This document shows, piece after piece, positions 27,424 to 38,541 of a stretch of DNA of 64,000 bases (its first letter is position 1; every line of letters begins with the position of its first letter). The stretch spans positions 186,001 to 250,000 of the forward strand of contig NZ_JRMQ02000002.1 in NCBI RefSeq assembly GCF_000762845.2, read 5' to 3'. The notes under the pieces were generated by a model. It saw only the letters and a program-made list of their open reading frames with translations, did not search any database and was not told the DNA's origin. A program made the translations under genes and the position numbers. This DNA comes from Helicobacter japonicus (GTDB lineage: Bacteria; Campylobacterota; Campylobacteria; Campylobacterales; Helicobacteraceae).

Positions 27424-28395
27424 ATGGCAAAGTTAGATTATGCACTCATTGCAAAAGAAGTTCTTGAAATAGAATCTGCCACTCTCCTTGAAGCGACAAA
27501 AAAACTCAATGGCATAGAGCTTGAAAAAATTGTTAATTTGATTGTAGATTCTCAAAGCAAACTTGTTGTCTGTGGTGTAGGTAAAAGCGGACTTATTGGT
27601 GCAAAAATTTCTGCTACACTTTCTAGCACAGGCACACCTAGTGTATTTATGCACCCTACTGAAGCAATGCACGGCGATTTAGGCTTATTGCAAAAAAATG
27701 ACATTATTCTTGCTATTAGCTATAGTGGCAAAAGTGAAGAGTTACTTAATATCATTCCGCATATCAAGAGATTAGGGAATCCTATCATCACGATGAGTAA
27801 AGATAAGGATTCTCCTCTCTCGCGTATGGGTGATTATTTTTTAGACATTAGTATTCAAAAAGAAGCTTGTCCACTTAATATTGCACCTACAAGCTCTACT
27901 ACACTTACTCTAGCACTTGGAGATGCTCTAGCTGTGTGTTTAATGAGAAAACGTGATTTTCAAGCAGATAACTTTGCTTCATTTCACCCTGGTGGTGCAT
28001 TAGGCAAACAACTTTTTGTAAAAATTAAAGATTTAATGCAAATAGAGAATCTTCCCCTTATCACACCTGATATGTCTCTCTCTCAAGCAATCATTATAAT
28101 GAGTGAGAAACGATTAGGAAGTGCTATTATTGTCCAAAATAACAAAGTATTGGGTATTTTAAGTGATGGTGATTTACGCCGTGCAATGATGAAAAAGCAT
28201 TTTAATTTGAATGACCCTGTGAGTAACTATGCTACACTCAAACCTAAAATTTGTGATAATCCTAATATTTTGGCATTTGATGCATTAAAATTAATGGAAG
28301 AAAATAAGATTCAACTTCTTATTATTACAGATAAGCAAAATCATATACAAGGTGTTATACACTTACATACATTAATTGCTGCTGGGCTTAGATAA
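27424..28395 (+). CDS. kdsD: Arabinose-5-phosphate isomerase KdsD/KpsF
   Basis: Interconverts ribulose-5-phosphate and arabinose-5-phosphate, the first step towards Kdo for lipooligosaccharide. An SIS domain (about residues 30-170, with VVCGVGKSGLIGAKISATLSST and SYSGKSEELL) is followed by FHPGGALGKQ and a pair of CBS domains (about 205-323). The 323-aa length is standard. AAGGAAAAAG precedes the ATG, 21 nt after rnj. Confidence 0.95.
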   Translation: MAKLDYALIAKEVLEIESATLLEATKKLNGIELEKIVNLIVDSQSKLVVCGVGKSGLIGAKISATLSSTGTPSVFMHPTEAMHGDLGLLQKNDIILAISYSGKSEELLNIIPHIKRLGNPIITMSKDKDSPLSRMGDYFLDISIQKEACPLNIAPTSSTTLTLALGDALAVCLMRKRDFQADNFASFHPGGALGKQLFVKIKDLMQIENLPLITPDMSLSQAIIIMSEKRLGSAIIVQNNKVLGILSDGDLRRAMMKKHFNLNDPVSNYATLKPKICDNPNILAFDALKLMEENKIQLLIITDKQNHIQGVIHLHTLIAAGLR

Positions 28396-28418
28396 TAAAA
28401 ACCACTTAAGGAGAGCAT

Positions 28419-28653
28419 ATGTTTGAAAAAATAGATGAAATTTTTAAAAACATTGAAGATATCCGTGATGATATTAATATCTTACTCAACATTGCTAAAA
28501 TCTCGCTTATTGACTATATTATGATTAAACGTGGCTCACAAGATATGCCTGAACACCTTAGCTTTGACTTGCTTTCGCAAATTGATGTAGAAATCAATAA
28601 TCTTAAAGCACAAATTGACGCACTCAATAAGCTTAAACGCGAACTACTTGTTT

Positions 28654-28658
<5 letters not shown>
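28419..28658 (+). CDS. Conserved small helical protein
   Basis: A 79-aa acidic protein made of predicted amphipathic helices: MFEKIDEIFKNIEDIRDDIN at the start and a coiled-coil-like DVEINNLKAQIDALNKLKRE at the end. No signal peptide or catalytic motif. It follows kdsD by 23 nt with a TTAAGGAGAGC ribosome-binding site and probably belongs to its transcript. Small proteins of this type appear next to kdsD or rnj in Helicobacter; the function is unknown to me. Confidence 0.7.
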
Positions 28659-31010
<2,352 letters not shown>

Positions 31011-31015
31011 TTAAT

Positions 31016-32077
31016 TTAAAGAATCACAGGCATAATGACAGTTGAAAAGTTTTCACTCATAGCAACAAATGGCGTATTTGGTTCATTGATACAGAGTGTA
31101 AATTCATTACTATCAATTTGTGAAAGAAAATCAAGGATATACCGAGAATTGATGCCAAGACTTAAATATTCAATACCTGTTTGAAGTTCAATTGGTATAG
31201 AAGCTTCACCACTTTCTTCGTTTAAAGTTTCAAAAAGCACTTCGTTCGGTGTGAATGTAACTTTGATATTATTTGCAAGTGATTTTACAAATTGTAAAGC
31301 GTGAATAATTTTGTCTTTAGGTAAAAGAACTTTATGTTTAAAATCTTTAGGAATGATTTTCTCATAATCTGGATATTTTCCATTGATGAGCTTTGTATAG
31401 AAAGTATATTTATCATTTTTGATAATTAAATGCGTAGTATTATGATAAATTTCAAAATTATCAATGAAAAGCTTTGTTATTTCATTGATAGCTTTTTTGG
31501 GTATTACAAGTGGCAATGTATCTATGGATTGACTTTTGTGTTCAATCAATGCAAGACGTCTTGTATCTGTGGCGACAAAATTAAAACTATATTCTTTAAT
31601 ATCGAGCAAGGAACCGTTAAGTTCATATTTTGGATTATTTGTATCAACTGCGGGATTAATTTTTTTGATAGATTGTAAGAATTTTATGGGTTCTATTTGA
31701 ATCCTTTTATCTGTGTCATATTCTGGGAATTGTGGAAATTCATCAGCATTAAACATAGGAAGTTTTGTTCGTGCTTTACCTTGTGAAATGTGAATAGAAT
31801 CTTGTTTAGTTTCAATGGTTACTTCATCATCTTTAAGATTTTTAATGATATCAAGAATCTTTTTACCATTTGCGGTCGCATTTCCTTGAGCACTTGAAGG
31901 TGTATTTATGCGAGATTCAAGAGAGATTTCATAGTCAGTGGCTTTAAGAATGAAAGTATCTTCCTTTGCTTCAAAGTAAATATGTGAAGTGATTTGTGAG
32001 TGATCTCTTTTATCAAGAAAATTTTGGCAATTTGTGAGAATGGTTTCAAGTAAGCTTTTTGGAAGTGAGATTTTCAT
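31016..32077 (-). CDS. dnaN: DNA polymerase III beta sliding clamp
   Basis: A ring clamp that tethers the replicase to DNA. The three-domain clamp fold can be followed through ATDYEISLESRI, VATDTRRLALIEHKS and the C-terminal FVAMSENFSTVIMPVIL. The ATG at 32077 is preferred (AAGGA eight bases upstream) over a TTG two codons earlier, giving 353 aa. Upstream lies a 267-nt AT-rich gap shared with the Mla operon, containing DnaA-box-like nonamers and a perfect palindrome. Confidence 0.97.
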   Translation of the reverse strand: MKISLPKSLLETILTNCQNFLDKRDHSQITSHIYFEAKEDTFILKATDYEISLESRINTPSSAQGNATANGKKILDIIKNLKDDEVTIETKQDSIHISQGKARTKLPMFNADEFPQFPEYDTDKRIQIEPIKFLQSIKKINPAVDTNNPKYELNGSLLDIKEYSFNFVATDTRRLALIEHKSQSIDTLPLVIPKKAINEITKLFIDNFEIYHNTTHLIIKNDKYTFYTKLINGKYPDYEKIIPKDFKHKVLLPKDKIIHALQFVKSLANNIKVTFTPNEVLFETLNEESGEASIPIELQTGIEYLSLGINSRYILDFLSQIDSNEFTLCINEPNTPFVAMSENFSTVIMPVIL

Positions 32078-32173
32078 CTGCAATGTCCTTTATAAAATAA
32101 TTTTAGTAGAAGTAGTAGAGAATGTGAAAAAGTGAAAAACACTCTCAAACTGCTTTCAGCTTTATTAATAATC

Positions 32174-32182
32174 TGTGAATAA
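32174..32182 (-). promoter_or_regulatory. DnaA-box-like nonamer upstream of dnaN
   Basis: TGTGAATAA (complement TTATTCACA) is one base from both the E. coli box TTATCCACA and the H. pylori box TCATTCACA. GGTGAATGT at 32253-32261 is a second, weaker match in the same gap. It could serve dnaN autoregulation or an origin. Confidence 0.4.
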
Positions 32183-32218
32183 TTTTTAAGGTTAAATCAC
32201 ATAAATTCACTTAATTAT

Positions 32219-32236
32219 ATCTAAAAATTTTTAGAT
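32219..32236. repeat. Perfect 18-bp AT-rich palindrome
   Basis: ATCTAAAAATTTTTAGAT is perfectly self-complementary and lies between dnaN and the Mla operon. It could be an operator or contribute to local melting; nothing in it identifies a binding protein. Confidence 0.5.
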
Positions 32237-32302
32237 TTTGGTATTTTTAATGGGTGAATGTTGAGAATCTTTGGGGTGAAATATAATATTACAAGCTTTT
32301 GT

Positions 32303-32308
32303 TATAAT
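32303..32308 (+). promoter_or_regulatory. -10 box (TATAAT) of the Mla operon
   Basis: A perfect TATAAT 37 nt before the start codon of the MlaE-like gene. The -35 region is not clear. Confidence 0.45.
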
Positions 32309-32344
32309 TTTTGTTTTTAAGATTAAGCAGATAGAGGCAAGGGA

Positions 32345-33472
32345 ATGATGCATTTTAAGGTAAGTTCTACTTTAGATGAAGTGTGTATTGTGTTTTATGG
32401 GGAGTGTGATTGGAAGTTAGATAAATCAATACAAAAGAAGTTGGTGAAAATTTTCTCTTCTTTAGATTCTCAACAATGTATTGTTTGTGATTTTACACAT
32501 ATTTCATCGATTGACTATGTGTTTTGTGCATTTATTTGTGAAGTATTGCAGGGCAAAAATTTTACGCTAGTAGGCACAAATACGCATATTGATGAAATGT
32601 TTCATTCGCTTTTAAAATATACACAAGATAAAGATTCTAAAACTCATAGTTTTTCATATAATTTTTCTTTTTTCTTGCATCTTTTTTTTGGTTTTTTGGG
32701 GAAGAAAGTTGTGTATTTTTATCATACTTTAATTGATTTTTTACATTTTTGTGGTATGTGCTTATGGTATTTCTTCCTCTCTGTTCTTTCGCCAAGTCGT
32801 TTTAAATATAGCTCTATATTTTATCATATGAATGAATCTGGATTCAAAGCTTTACCTGTTGCTTTACTTACAGCTTTTATCGTGAGTTATGCGATTGCTT
32901 TGCAAGGTGTGTTGCAGTTAGAAAAAATGGGTGTGCCCTTAATGAGTGTGGAAATTGTCGCAAAGCTATCTTTGCGTGAAATGGGTCCTTTTATCCTTGC
33001 TATTGTTGTTGCAGGAAGAAGCGCATCAAGTTTTAGTGCGCAAATTGGTGTAATGAATCTTACAGAAGAAAATGATGCACTCAAAACGATGAATCTTAGC
33101 CTGTATGATTATCTCGTATTGCCTCGCGTGTTAGCTCTTGTAATTGTTATGCCTTTGCTTGTTTTTATGGCTGATGTAGTGAGTTTATTCGCAGCAATGC
33201 TTGCAGTAAAAATGCAAACAGGTATTAATTTTGTGCAGTATTTGGAAAGATTTTATGAGTATGTGGGGATTCAACATTTTTGGGTAGGTATCATAAAAGC
33301 ACCATTTTTTGGAGCAGCTGTTGCTCTTGTAGGTTGTTTTCGTGGTTTATATGTAAAAGGTGATACAGAATCTGTGGGGTTAGAGACAACAAAAAGTGTA
33401 GTAAATGCCATTTTTTGGGTAATTTTAATTAATGCAATATTTTCAGTTATCACAACAAGGCTTGATATATGA
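32345..33472 (+). CDS. mlaE: ABC transporter permease of the Mla/MCE family, with N-terminal STAS domain
   Basis: An inner-membrane permease of a phospholipid transport system that keeps the outer membrane asymmetric. The first 100 residues look like a STAS domain (IVCDFTHISSIDYVFCAFICE), fused to the MlaE permease domain with SGFKALPVALLTAFIVSYAI, the conserved LREMGPFILAIVVAGRSASSF and the last membrane helices. In gammaproteobacteria the STAS protein MlaB is separate; fusion of this type is common in epsilonproteobacteria. AAGGGA precedes two adjacent ATGs. It overlaps the ATPase gene by 4 nt (ATGA). Confidence 0.9.
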   Translation: MMHFKVSSTLDEVCIVFYGECDWKLDKSIQKKLVKIFSSLDSQQCIVCDFTHISSIDYVFCAFICEVLQGKNFTLVGTNTHIDEMFHSLLKYTQDKDSKTHSFSYNFSFFLHLFFGFLGKKVVYFYHTLIDFLHFCGMCLWYFFLSVLSPSRFKYSSIFYHMNESGFKALPVALLTAFIVSYAIALQGVLQLEKMGVPLMSVEIVAKLSLREMGPFILAIVVAGRSASSFSAQIGVMNLTEENDALKTMNLSLYDYLVLPRVLALVIVMPLLVFMADVVSLFAAMLAVKMQTGINFVQYLERFYEYVGIQHFWVGIIKAPFFGAAVALVGCFRGLYVKGDTESVGLETTKSVVNAIFWVILINAIFSVITTRLDI

Positions 33473-34248
33473 GTATTATTAAGGTAGAGAATCTTTATAC
33501 CCATTATGGTGATATAGTTATTCACAATGGGATTAGTTTTGATGTGAAAAAAGGTGAAATATTTGGTATTTTAGGTGGAAGCGGAAGTGGTAAAAGCACA
33601 TTGCTTAAAAATATGCTTTTTTTAGAAAAGCCAACTTCTGGAAAAATAGAATTTTTTGGAGAGAATATTTGGGCATTGTCTGAGGATAAGAGAGGAAGGA
33701 TTCTTGATCGTTGTGGCGTGATGTTTCAATTTGGAGCATTATTTTCATCAATGAATGTGCTTGATAATGTTGGCTTTTTACTCACACAAAAAAGTCATTA
33801 TGATAGTGCAAGTATTGAGCGAATTTCAAAAATGTGGCTTGAAATGGTAGGTTTAAGTGTAGATGTGGCTTCTAAGTATCCTTATGAACTCTCTGGTGGT
33901 ATGAAAAAACGAGTAGCACTTGCTAGAGCTTTAGCACTTAGCCCAGATATTTTATTTTTAGATGAACCTACAAGTGGGCTTGATTTACAGAGCTCAGAGA
34001 GATTTGATGCATTAATTATTAAACTCAAAGAAATACTAAAAATTACGATTGTAATGGTTACACACGATTTAGATTCTATTAAAGATAGTGTTGATAGATT
34101 GATTTTACTCGAAGACAAAAATATTGTATTTGAAGGCACATTACCCGAGCTTTATACAAATATGTATCAAGGACAAACAAGTGCGAAAATTTTTAGTGGT
34201 AGGCGTGGAGAGCGATTTTGGCAGAGTTTTAAAGAGCATATATTATAA
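33469..34248 (+). CDS. mlaF: ABC transporter ATP-binding protein, Mla/MCE family
   Basis: The ATPase that powers the MCE lipid transporter. The 259-aa chain has Walker A GGSGSGKSTLLKN (near residue 37), the Q-loop in GVMFQFGALFSSMNV, the signature LSGGMKKRVALARALAL and Walker B DILFLDEPTSGLD, then the switch histidine in VTHDLDSI. All catalytic residues are intact. It lies between the permease and the MlaD gene in the usual operon order. Confidence 0.93.
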   Translation: MSIIKVENLYTHYGDIVIHNGISFDVKKGEIFGILGGSGSGKSTLLKNMLFLEKPTSGKIEFFGENIWALSEDKRGRILDRCGVMFQFGALFSSMNVLDNVGFLLTQKSHYDSASIERISKMWLEMVGLSVDVASKYPYELSGGMKKRVALARALALSPDILFLDEPTSGLDLQSSERFDALIIKLKEILKITIVMVTHDLDSIKDSVDRLILLEDKNIVFEGTLPELYTNMYQGQTSAKIFSGRRGERFWQSFKEHIL

Positions 34249-34257
34249 GGAGAAAAT

Positions 34258-35025
34258 ATGGAACGCAATGTCCGATATGTATGGATTGGCATACTCTTTT
34301 TTGTTGTTTTAGTCTTAATGATTGCTTTTGTATTATGGCTTAATCGTTTTGAAGTAGATTCTACAAAATATACGCGTTATTATGCTTATAGTTCTGATGA
34401 GGTAAGTGGCATTGGCGTAAATACTCCTATTCGTTATAAAGGTATTAGCGTGGGGCGTGTGCGTGATGTGAAATTTAAAAATATCAAAGAAGGCATAATT
34501 GAGATTCAAATGCTTTTAGATTCTAATCTACCTGTGCGTGAAAGTGCAAAAGTAGTGGTAAGCTCACAAGGATTAGCGGGGGCAAATTATCTTTCACTCA
34601 CTCAAGGTAGTGGTGAAATATTAAAAGAGAATGATGAGGGCAAAAGGGTAATTGCCTTAGATAAAGCTGGGTTTGACAAAATTATAGAACAAGCAAGTGA
34701 GCTAGGAAGTAATGTAGATTTACTTTTAAAGAACACTAATCGTATGTTTGATGAAAATAACGGCGAGATACATTTACTTTTAAGAGATTTACACACAACA
34801 ATAGTATATTTGCAAAAAGTAAGTGAGCAGCTTCATACACAAATGAAAGATGGTGAATATAATATGCGTGAGATTCTCACACCTACACTTTTTCAACTAC
34901 AAGGGAGTTTGCAAGATATGAGTGATTTTTTTACAAAAGCTTCAGCGTTTTTGGATAAAGTCGATAAAAACCCCTATGATAGCTTTTTTGGTAAAGAATC
35001 TAAAAACACAAAGGATAAAAAATGA
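34258..35025 (+). CDS. mlaD: MCE-domain substrate-binding protein MlaD-like
   Basis: A periplasmic MCE protein anchored by one N-terminal helix (about residues 8-28, WIGILFFVVLVLMIAFVLWL). The MCE domain shows VSGIGVNTPIRYKGISVGRV and VVVSSQGLAGANYLSLTQG, which form the hexameric lipid-conducting ring. The C-terminal 110 residues are helical. AAGGAG precedes the ATG. It overlaps the next gene by 4 nt. Confidence 0.92.
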   Translation: MERNVRYVWIGILFFVVLVLMIAFVLWLNRFEVDSTKYTRYYAYSSDEVSGIGVNTPIRYKGISVGRVRDVKFKNIKEGIIEIQMLLDSNLPVRESAKVVVSSQGLAGANYLSLTQGSGEILKENDEGKRVIALDKAGFDKIIEQASELGSNVDLLLKNTNRMFDENNGEIHLLLRDLHTTIVYLQKVSEQLHTQMKDGEYNMREILTPTLFQLQGSLQDMSDFFTKASAFLDKVDKNPYDSFFGKESKNTKDKK

Positions 35026-35609
35026 AAATCATACAATGGGTTATTATATGCGTATGCGCGTGGATTTTGACTGCTTGTATTGATATTAAAATTGCTCAAG
35101 ATGTGGATAAAGTATCGTATTTTAATTTACAAAATACGATACAAACAAAAGCCACCTGTAAGACTTATAAAAAACTTGCATTGCTTGATATACACGCCAT
35201 TGCACCTTATGATAACACGAATATTTATCTTTTAGATTCAAAAAATCTCCAAATAAGCACACTAGAGACAAAAAAATGGATAAGTTCGCCAAAAAATATG
35301 CTTAAAAACACTTTGATTCTTAAGGCACAAGAGCAATGTTTTGAAGTATCAATTCCACCATTTGGCACACAAAAGCTTGATAAAACACTTAAAATCTCAC
35401 TTCTTGTTTTACAAATTGTGCAGACTAATGGCACATATAAAGCACAAATACAAATTTTCTATGAAATATTTTCTCTTAAAAATCATCAAAGTAAAAGCGG
35501 CACTCTTGAATCAAGCATTTCTTTAGAATCTCTAACAGATTCTTCACTTGCTTTAGGTTTTGTAAAGGCGAGTGATGAGGTATTTACGCAACTTTTAAAG
35601 AAATTATAG
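35022..35609 (+). CDS. Lipoprotein of the Mla-like transport operon
   Basis: A 195-aa predicted lipoprotein with signal IIQWVIICVCAWILTACID; the lipobox is LTAC with C19. The mature domain, with VSYFNLQNT near the start, resembles the ABC-type transport auxiliary lipoproteins (PqiC/DUF330 class) that accompany MCE transporters and probably bridge to the outer membrane. It overlaps mlaD by ATGA and ends the four-gene operon. The family assignment is by pattern and position, not by a decisive motif. Confidence 0.75.
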   Translation: MKIIQWVIICVCAWILTACIDIKIAQDVDKVSYFNLQNTIQTKATCKTYKKLALLDIHAIAPYDNTNIYLLDSKNLQISTLETKKWISSPKNMLKNTLILKAQEQCFEVSIPPFGTQKLDKTLKISLLVLQIVQTNGTYKAQIQIFYEIFSLKNHQSKSGTLESSISLESLTDSSLALGFVKASDEVFTQLLKKL

Positions 35610-35620
35610 AATCTAAAAAT

Positions 35621-35845
35621 TTAGGGTAAATTTTCATCAACTGCTCTGCCATTTTCATCTTGTATCACCCAACCTTGTGCTTGGGGAATAATATAATAAG
35701 TTTGTGCTGTGTGTAAGTCAAAAACATAGCACGATGAACTTTCAAGCTCTGCTCTTTGCACGGGGATTACTTTTAATCTATCACGCACTTCTTGCATATT
35801 TTCACACATTGCACTAAACCCGCACATCATTAATTTGTATCTCAT
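35621..35845 (-). CDS. Small conserved hypothetical protein
   Basis: A 74-aa protein without a signal peptide: MRYKLMMCGFSAMCENMQEV, then RDRLKVIPVQRAELESSSCYV. It has three cysteines and a beta-rich C-terminus (TYYIIPQAQGWVIQDENG). GAGGAG lies eight bases before the ATG. It is a single gene on the minus strand, convergent with the Mla operon and divergent from tal. No function recognised. Confidence 0.6.
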   Translation of the reverse strand: MRYKLMMCGFSAMCENMQEVRDRLKVIPVQRAELESSSCYVFDLHTAQTYYIIPQAQGWVIQDENGRAVDENLP

Positions 35846-35915
35846 AAGATTCTCCTCATCTTTTTATTGTAATATTGCCATTTGATTTTCACAAAAAGAT
35901 AATAAAGGAGCAAAA

Positions 35916-36875
35916 ATGTCATTTAGTCTATGGTGTGATTTTATTCAAAAGGATTTTTTAGAAAATGAATTTAAAGATCTTGTAGATTCAGGATTGATAC
36001 AGGGAGCAACAAGCAATCCTAGTATTTTTGCTCAAAGTCTTAAAACCCCTGCTTATGCAGATTCTATACGCGCTTTAAAAGGTGCAAAACAAAAAGATAT
36101 TTATGAAAGCCTTGCTATTGCAGATATTCAAAGAGCAGCGCAGATTCTAAAGCCTCTGTGGGAAAAAAATAATGCTAATGGTTTTGTGAGTATTGAGATT
36201 GACCCATTTTTGTCTGATAATGCAAGCAAAAGTATAGATGAAGGACTTCGTCTTTTTAGACATATAAATATGCCAAATGTGATGATAAAAGTTCCAGCTA
36301 CGCACGCGGGATATGAAGTGATGAGTGTTCTTGCACAAAAGGGTGTAAGTGTGAATGCGACACTTATTTTTACACCCTATCAGGCTAAAGAATGCGCTAG
36401 TGCTTTGCAAAGTGGTTTTAAAGATTCAAAAGAAAATCCACAAGGCGTTATCAGCGTGTTTGTTTCGCGTTTTGATAGAATGCTAGATTCTACTTTGCCT
36501 ACGAATCTACATTTGCAAACAGGCATTATAAATGCTATGGATTGCTATGAGGTGATTGAAAATTATGATGAGAAGAATATCCGCACTTTATTTGCTTCCA
36601 CAGGTATGAAAGATAAGAATTATTCACAGAGCTATTATGTTGAAAATTTGATTTTACCTCATAGTGTGAATACAGCCCCGCTTGATGCGATTAGAGCTTA
36701 TGAAAAAAGCTTAAATAAAGCTCAAACATCACTTATAGATTCTAAAACGCGCCTTGATTTTTGGCACAATCTCAAAGAATGTGGTGTTGTATATGATAAT
36801 GTCGCTAAAAGGCTGCTTGATGAGGGATTAGAAAGCTTTAAACAAAGTTTTGAAGAACTTTTAAAAACTTTATAG
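35916..36875 (+). CDS. tal: Transaldolase
   Basis: Transfers dihydroxyacetone units between sugar phosphates in the non-oxidative pentose phosphate pathway. The 319-aa TIM barrel shows IQGATSNPSIF near the start, the Schiff-base lysine in NVMIKVPATHAGYEV (near residue 127), VNATLIFTPYQAKEC and SVFVSRFDRMLDS. It has its own ribosome-binding site AAAGGAG, and two hairpins follow the stop. Confidence 0.95.
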   Translation: MSFSLWCDFIQKDFLENEFKDLVDSGLIQGATSNPSIFAQSLKTPAYADSIRALKGAKQKDIYESLAIADIQRAAQILKPLWEKNNANGFVSIEIDPFLSDNASKSIDEGLRLFRHINMPNVMIKVPATHAGYEVMSVLAQKGVSVNATLIFTPYQAKECASALQSGFKDSKENPQGVISVFVSRFDRMLDSTLPTNLHLQTGIINAMDCYEVIENYDEKNIRTLFASTGMKDKNYSQSYYVENLILPHSVNTAPLDAIRAYEKSLNKAQTSLIDSKTRLDFWHNLKECGVVYDNVAKRLLDEGLESFKQSFEELLKTL

Positions 36876-36904
36876 TTTTATTTTAGTTAGAGAAAATAAG
36901 GCAT

Positions 36905-36948
36905 TGCTAGATTCCCAAACAAGAATCTAGCACTTATAAAGATAAGTG
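36905..36948. terminator. Two tandem hairpins between convergent tal and dsb genes
   Basis: TGCTAGATTC (36905-36914) pairs perfectly with GAATCTAGCA (36923-36932), loop CCAAACAA. Next, CACTTAT (36931-36937) pairs with ATAAGTG (36942-36948), loop AAAG. They fill the 93-nt gap of a convergent gene pair and probably end both transcripts. The right arm of the first hairpin includes the AGAATCT heptamer. Confidence 0.6.
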
Positions 36949-36968
36949 AAGTCTAGAATAGAAGCTAC

Positions 36969-37694
36969 TTATTTGCTTTCATATATAAAAGGCACGCTAT
37001 TAATGCCAACTTCCATTACTTTTTGATTAATTTTCATTGTATCTTTTATATCAATATTTTGGTATTTCGCAGGTATTTTGTAGTTTGATGTATAAACTTC
37101 CCTAAGCAAACTTAACTTTTGTTTGTTGTCTTTTACATCAAACAATCTTTCTCTAAGCATACTTGCTTTAGCTGGTGAATCTTGCCCTATAAAACCCACA
37201 ACAAGCATATACACATTAGAAGTTTCAAGATGTTTTTCTATGTTTTGAAGCTCTTTTTGACAAGAAGGGCAGTTGGGGTCAGAGACAATATAGGTGATTT
37301 TTTTTACATTTTTTGGGGATTGGAAGACAATGTATTCATCTTTTGGAATCTTTTTAAAGAATTTTTCAAGCGTAGCATTATCGGGCTTAGCATTATTTTC
37401 TACTTGTTTAAGGAGTGAGCCAAGTGTTCCCATATCCTCGCTTTTTTCTGCAAAAAATACATTTGATACACCTATGATAACCTTGCCATCTTTGCTTGCA
37501 AAAATAGGCACTTGCATATCACCCACTGATATAAGCACAAGTTTTACATCAGGTGTTGATTGTAGATTCTGCACTTTGATGATTTTTACATTTTGTTTGG
37601 TATTTGTTTTGATTGTTGCTTTAAGCGTGTCTTCAAAACTTGCCCCAAAGCAGGAGAAAGCAGTTATCATAAGAAAAAGCAGTAATTTTTTCAT
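36969..37694 (-). CDS. Periplasmic thiol:disulfide oxidoreductase, DsbC/DsbK-like
   Basis: A 241-aa exported protein: signal peptide [16 protein letters not shown], cleaved near residue 17. An N-terminal dimerisation-type domain is followed by a thioredoxin fold with active site [12 protein letters not shown] (CPSC) and the cis-proline loop [10 protein letters not shown] near the C-terminus. This architecture matches Helicobacter DsbC/DsbK (HP0231-like) proteins, which introduce or isomerise disulfides in envelope proteins. It lies alone on the minus strand. Oxidase versus isomerase cannot be decided from sequence alone. Confidence 0.82.
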   Translation of the reverse strand: MKKLLLFLMITAFSCFGASFEDTLKATIKTNTKQNVKIIKVQNLQSTPDVKLVLISVGDMQVPIFASKDGKVIIGVSNVFFAEKSEDMGTLGSLLKQVENNAKPDNATLEKFFKKIPKDEYIVFQSPKNVKKITYIVSDPNCPSCQKELQNIEKHLETSNVYMLVVGFIGQDSPAKASMLRERLFDVKDNKQKLSLLREVYTSNYKIPAKYQNIDIKDTMKINQKVMEVGINSVPFIYESK

Positions 37695-37780
37695 AATATA
37701 TCCTTATATTCTTTGAAAGTTTAGCAATGTATAAAGCTTTTGATATGAGCTTAATACATAGACTATTGTGCGAGGGATTG

Positions 37781-37786
37781 TATAAT
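37781..37786 (+). promoter_or_regulatory. -10 box (TATAAT) of folK
   Basis: A perfect TATAAT, preceded directly by TG, 33 nt before the folK ATG in the divergent gap with the dsb gene. Confidence 0.5.
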
Positions 37787-37818
37787 GAATTGATAAACAT
37801 AGAGGTAGCTAAAGGAAG

Positions 37819-38319
37819 TTGATGAGAGAAAGAAAAGCATACATTATTGATTCTAAGCATTATCCTTATTATCGACATTCTTTGAAGCTATGGCGCAATG
37901 AGTTTATACTTTCACTTGGTTCTAATATGTCAAAGGGTAGGCAAACAAGTGTAGATATTTTAGAATCTATGTTTATGCGACTTTTTGCTCATAAGCGCAT
38001 TGAGATTCTAAACACCTCTCCTATCTGGCGTAATCCTCCTTTTGGATTTATTGCACAAGATGATTTTTATAATGCTGTTATGGTGTGTGGGAGTGATATG
38101 GGGCTAGGAGAAATATATAAATTCATATTTTATACAGAACGTTATTTTGGGCGAGGGCGCAAGAGAGCCTTTAAAAACGCTCCACGCACACTTGATATAG
38201 ATTTGATATGTTTTAATAATATGCGCTTACATCTCCCGCATTTACATATACCTCATAGATTCTATAAAGAGCGTCCATCAGTAATGCTTCCCCTAAGCTT
38301 TATCGAGAATCTGTATTAG
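37819..38319 (+). CDS. folK: 2-amino-4-hydroxy-6-hydroxymethyldihydropteridine pyrophosphokinase
   Basis: Pyrophosphorylates the pterin precursor of folate. The 166-aa chain shows FILSLGSNMSKGRQ, SPIWRNPPFGFIAQDDFYNAV, the ATP-binding YFGRGRKRAFKNAPRTLDIDLI and LHIPHRFYKERPSVMLPL; the key Arg, Asp and His residues are in place. AAAGGAAGTTG precedes the ATG. The first 20 residues are an extension beyond the common HPPK start. Confidence 0.93.
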   Translation: MMRERKAYIIDSKHYPYYRHSLKLWRNEFILSLGSNMSKGRQTSVDILESMFMRLFAHKRIEILNTSPIWRNPPFGFIAQDDFYNAVMVCGSDMGLGEIYKFIFYTERYFGRGRKRAFKNAPRTLDIDLICFNNMRLHLPHLHIPHRFYKERPSVMLPLSFIENLY

Positions 38320-38541
38320 AATTTGCATTTTAGCAAGATTTGTTTTTGAGATTCACAAAAATAAACCCTTAAAAACTCACCCTATGAAGGACATTTTAAA
38401 TTTTGTTTCTTTTTTTCTCATTTAAAATTTTTCTTTTTATCAAAAAGCCTTTAAAAAGCTTAGTATTACGATATTTTCCTTTGTTTTAGAATCTTATTTA
38501 CTTTTGTAAAATACATAAAAAAACAACATTTTTTACTATTT
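38320..38541. other. AT-rich gap between folK and the MFS gene
   Basis: A 222-nt convergent gap with long A/T runs (38391-38470) and a TTCAC-core match (GATTCACAAA near 38352). Another, TTTGTGAATC, overlaps the MFS end. No gene is seen. The composition would suit an easily melted element downstream of dnaA, but also plain transcription termination. Confidence 0.3.
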
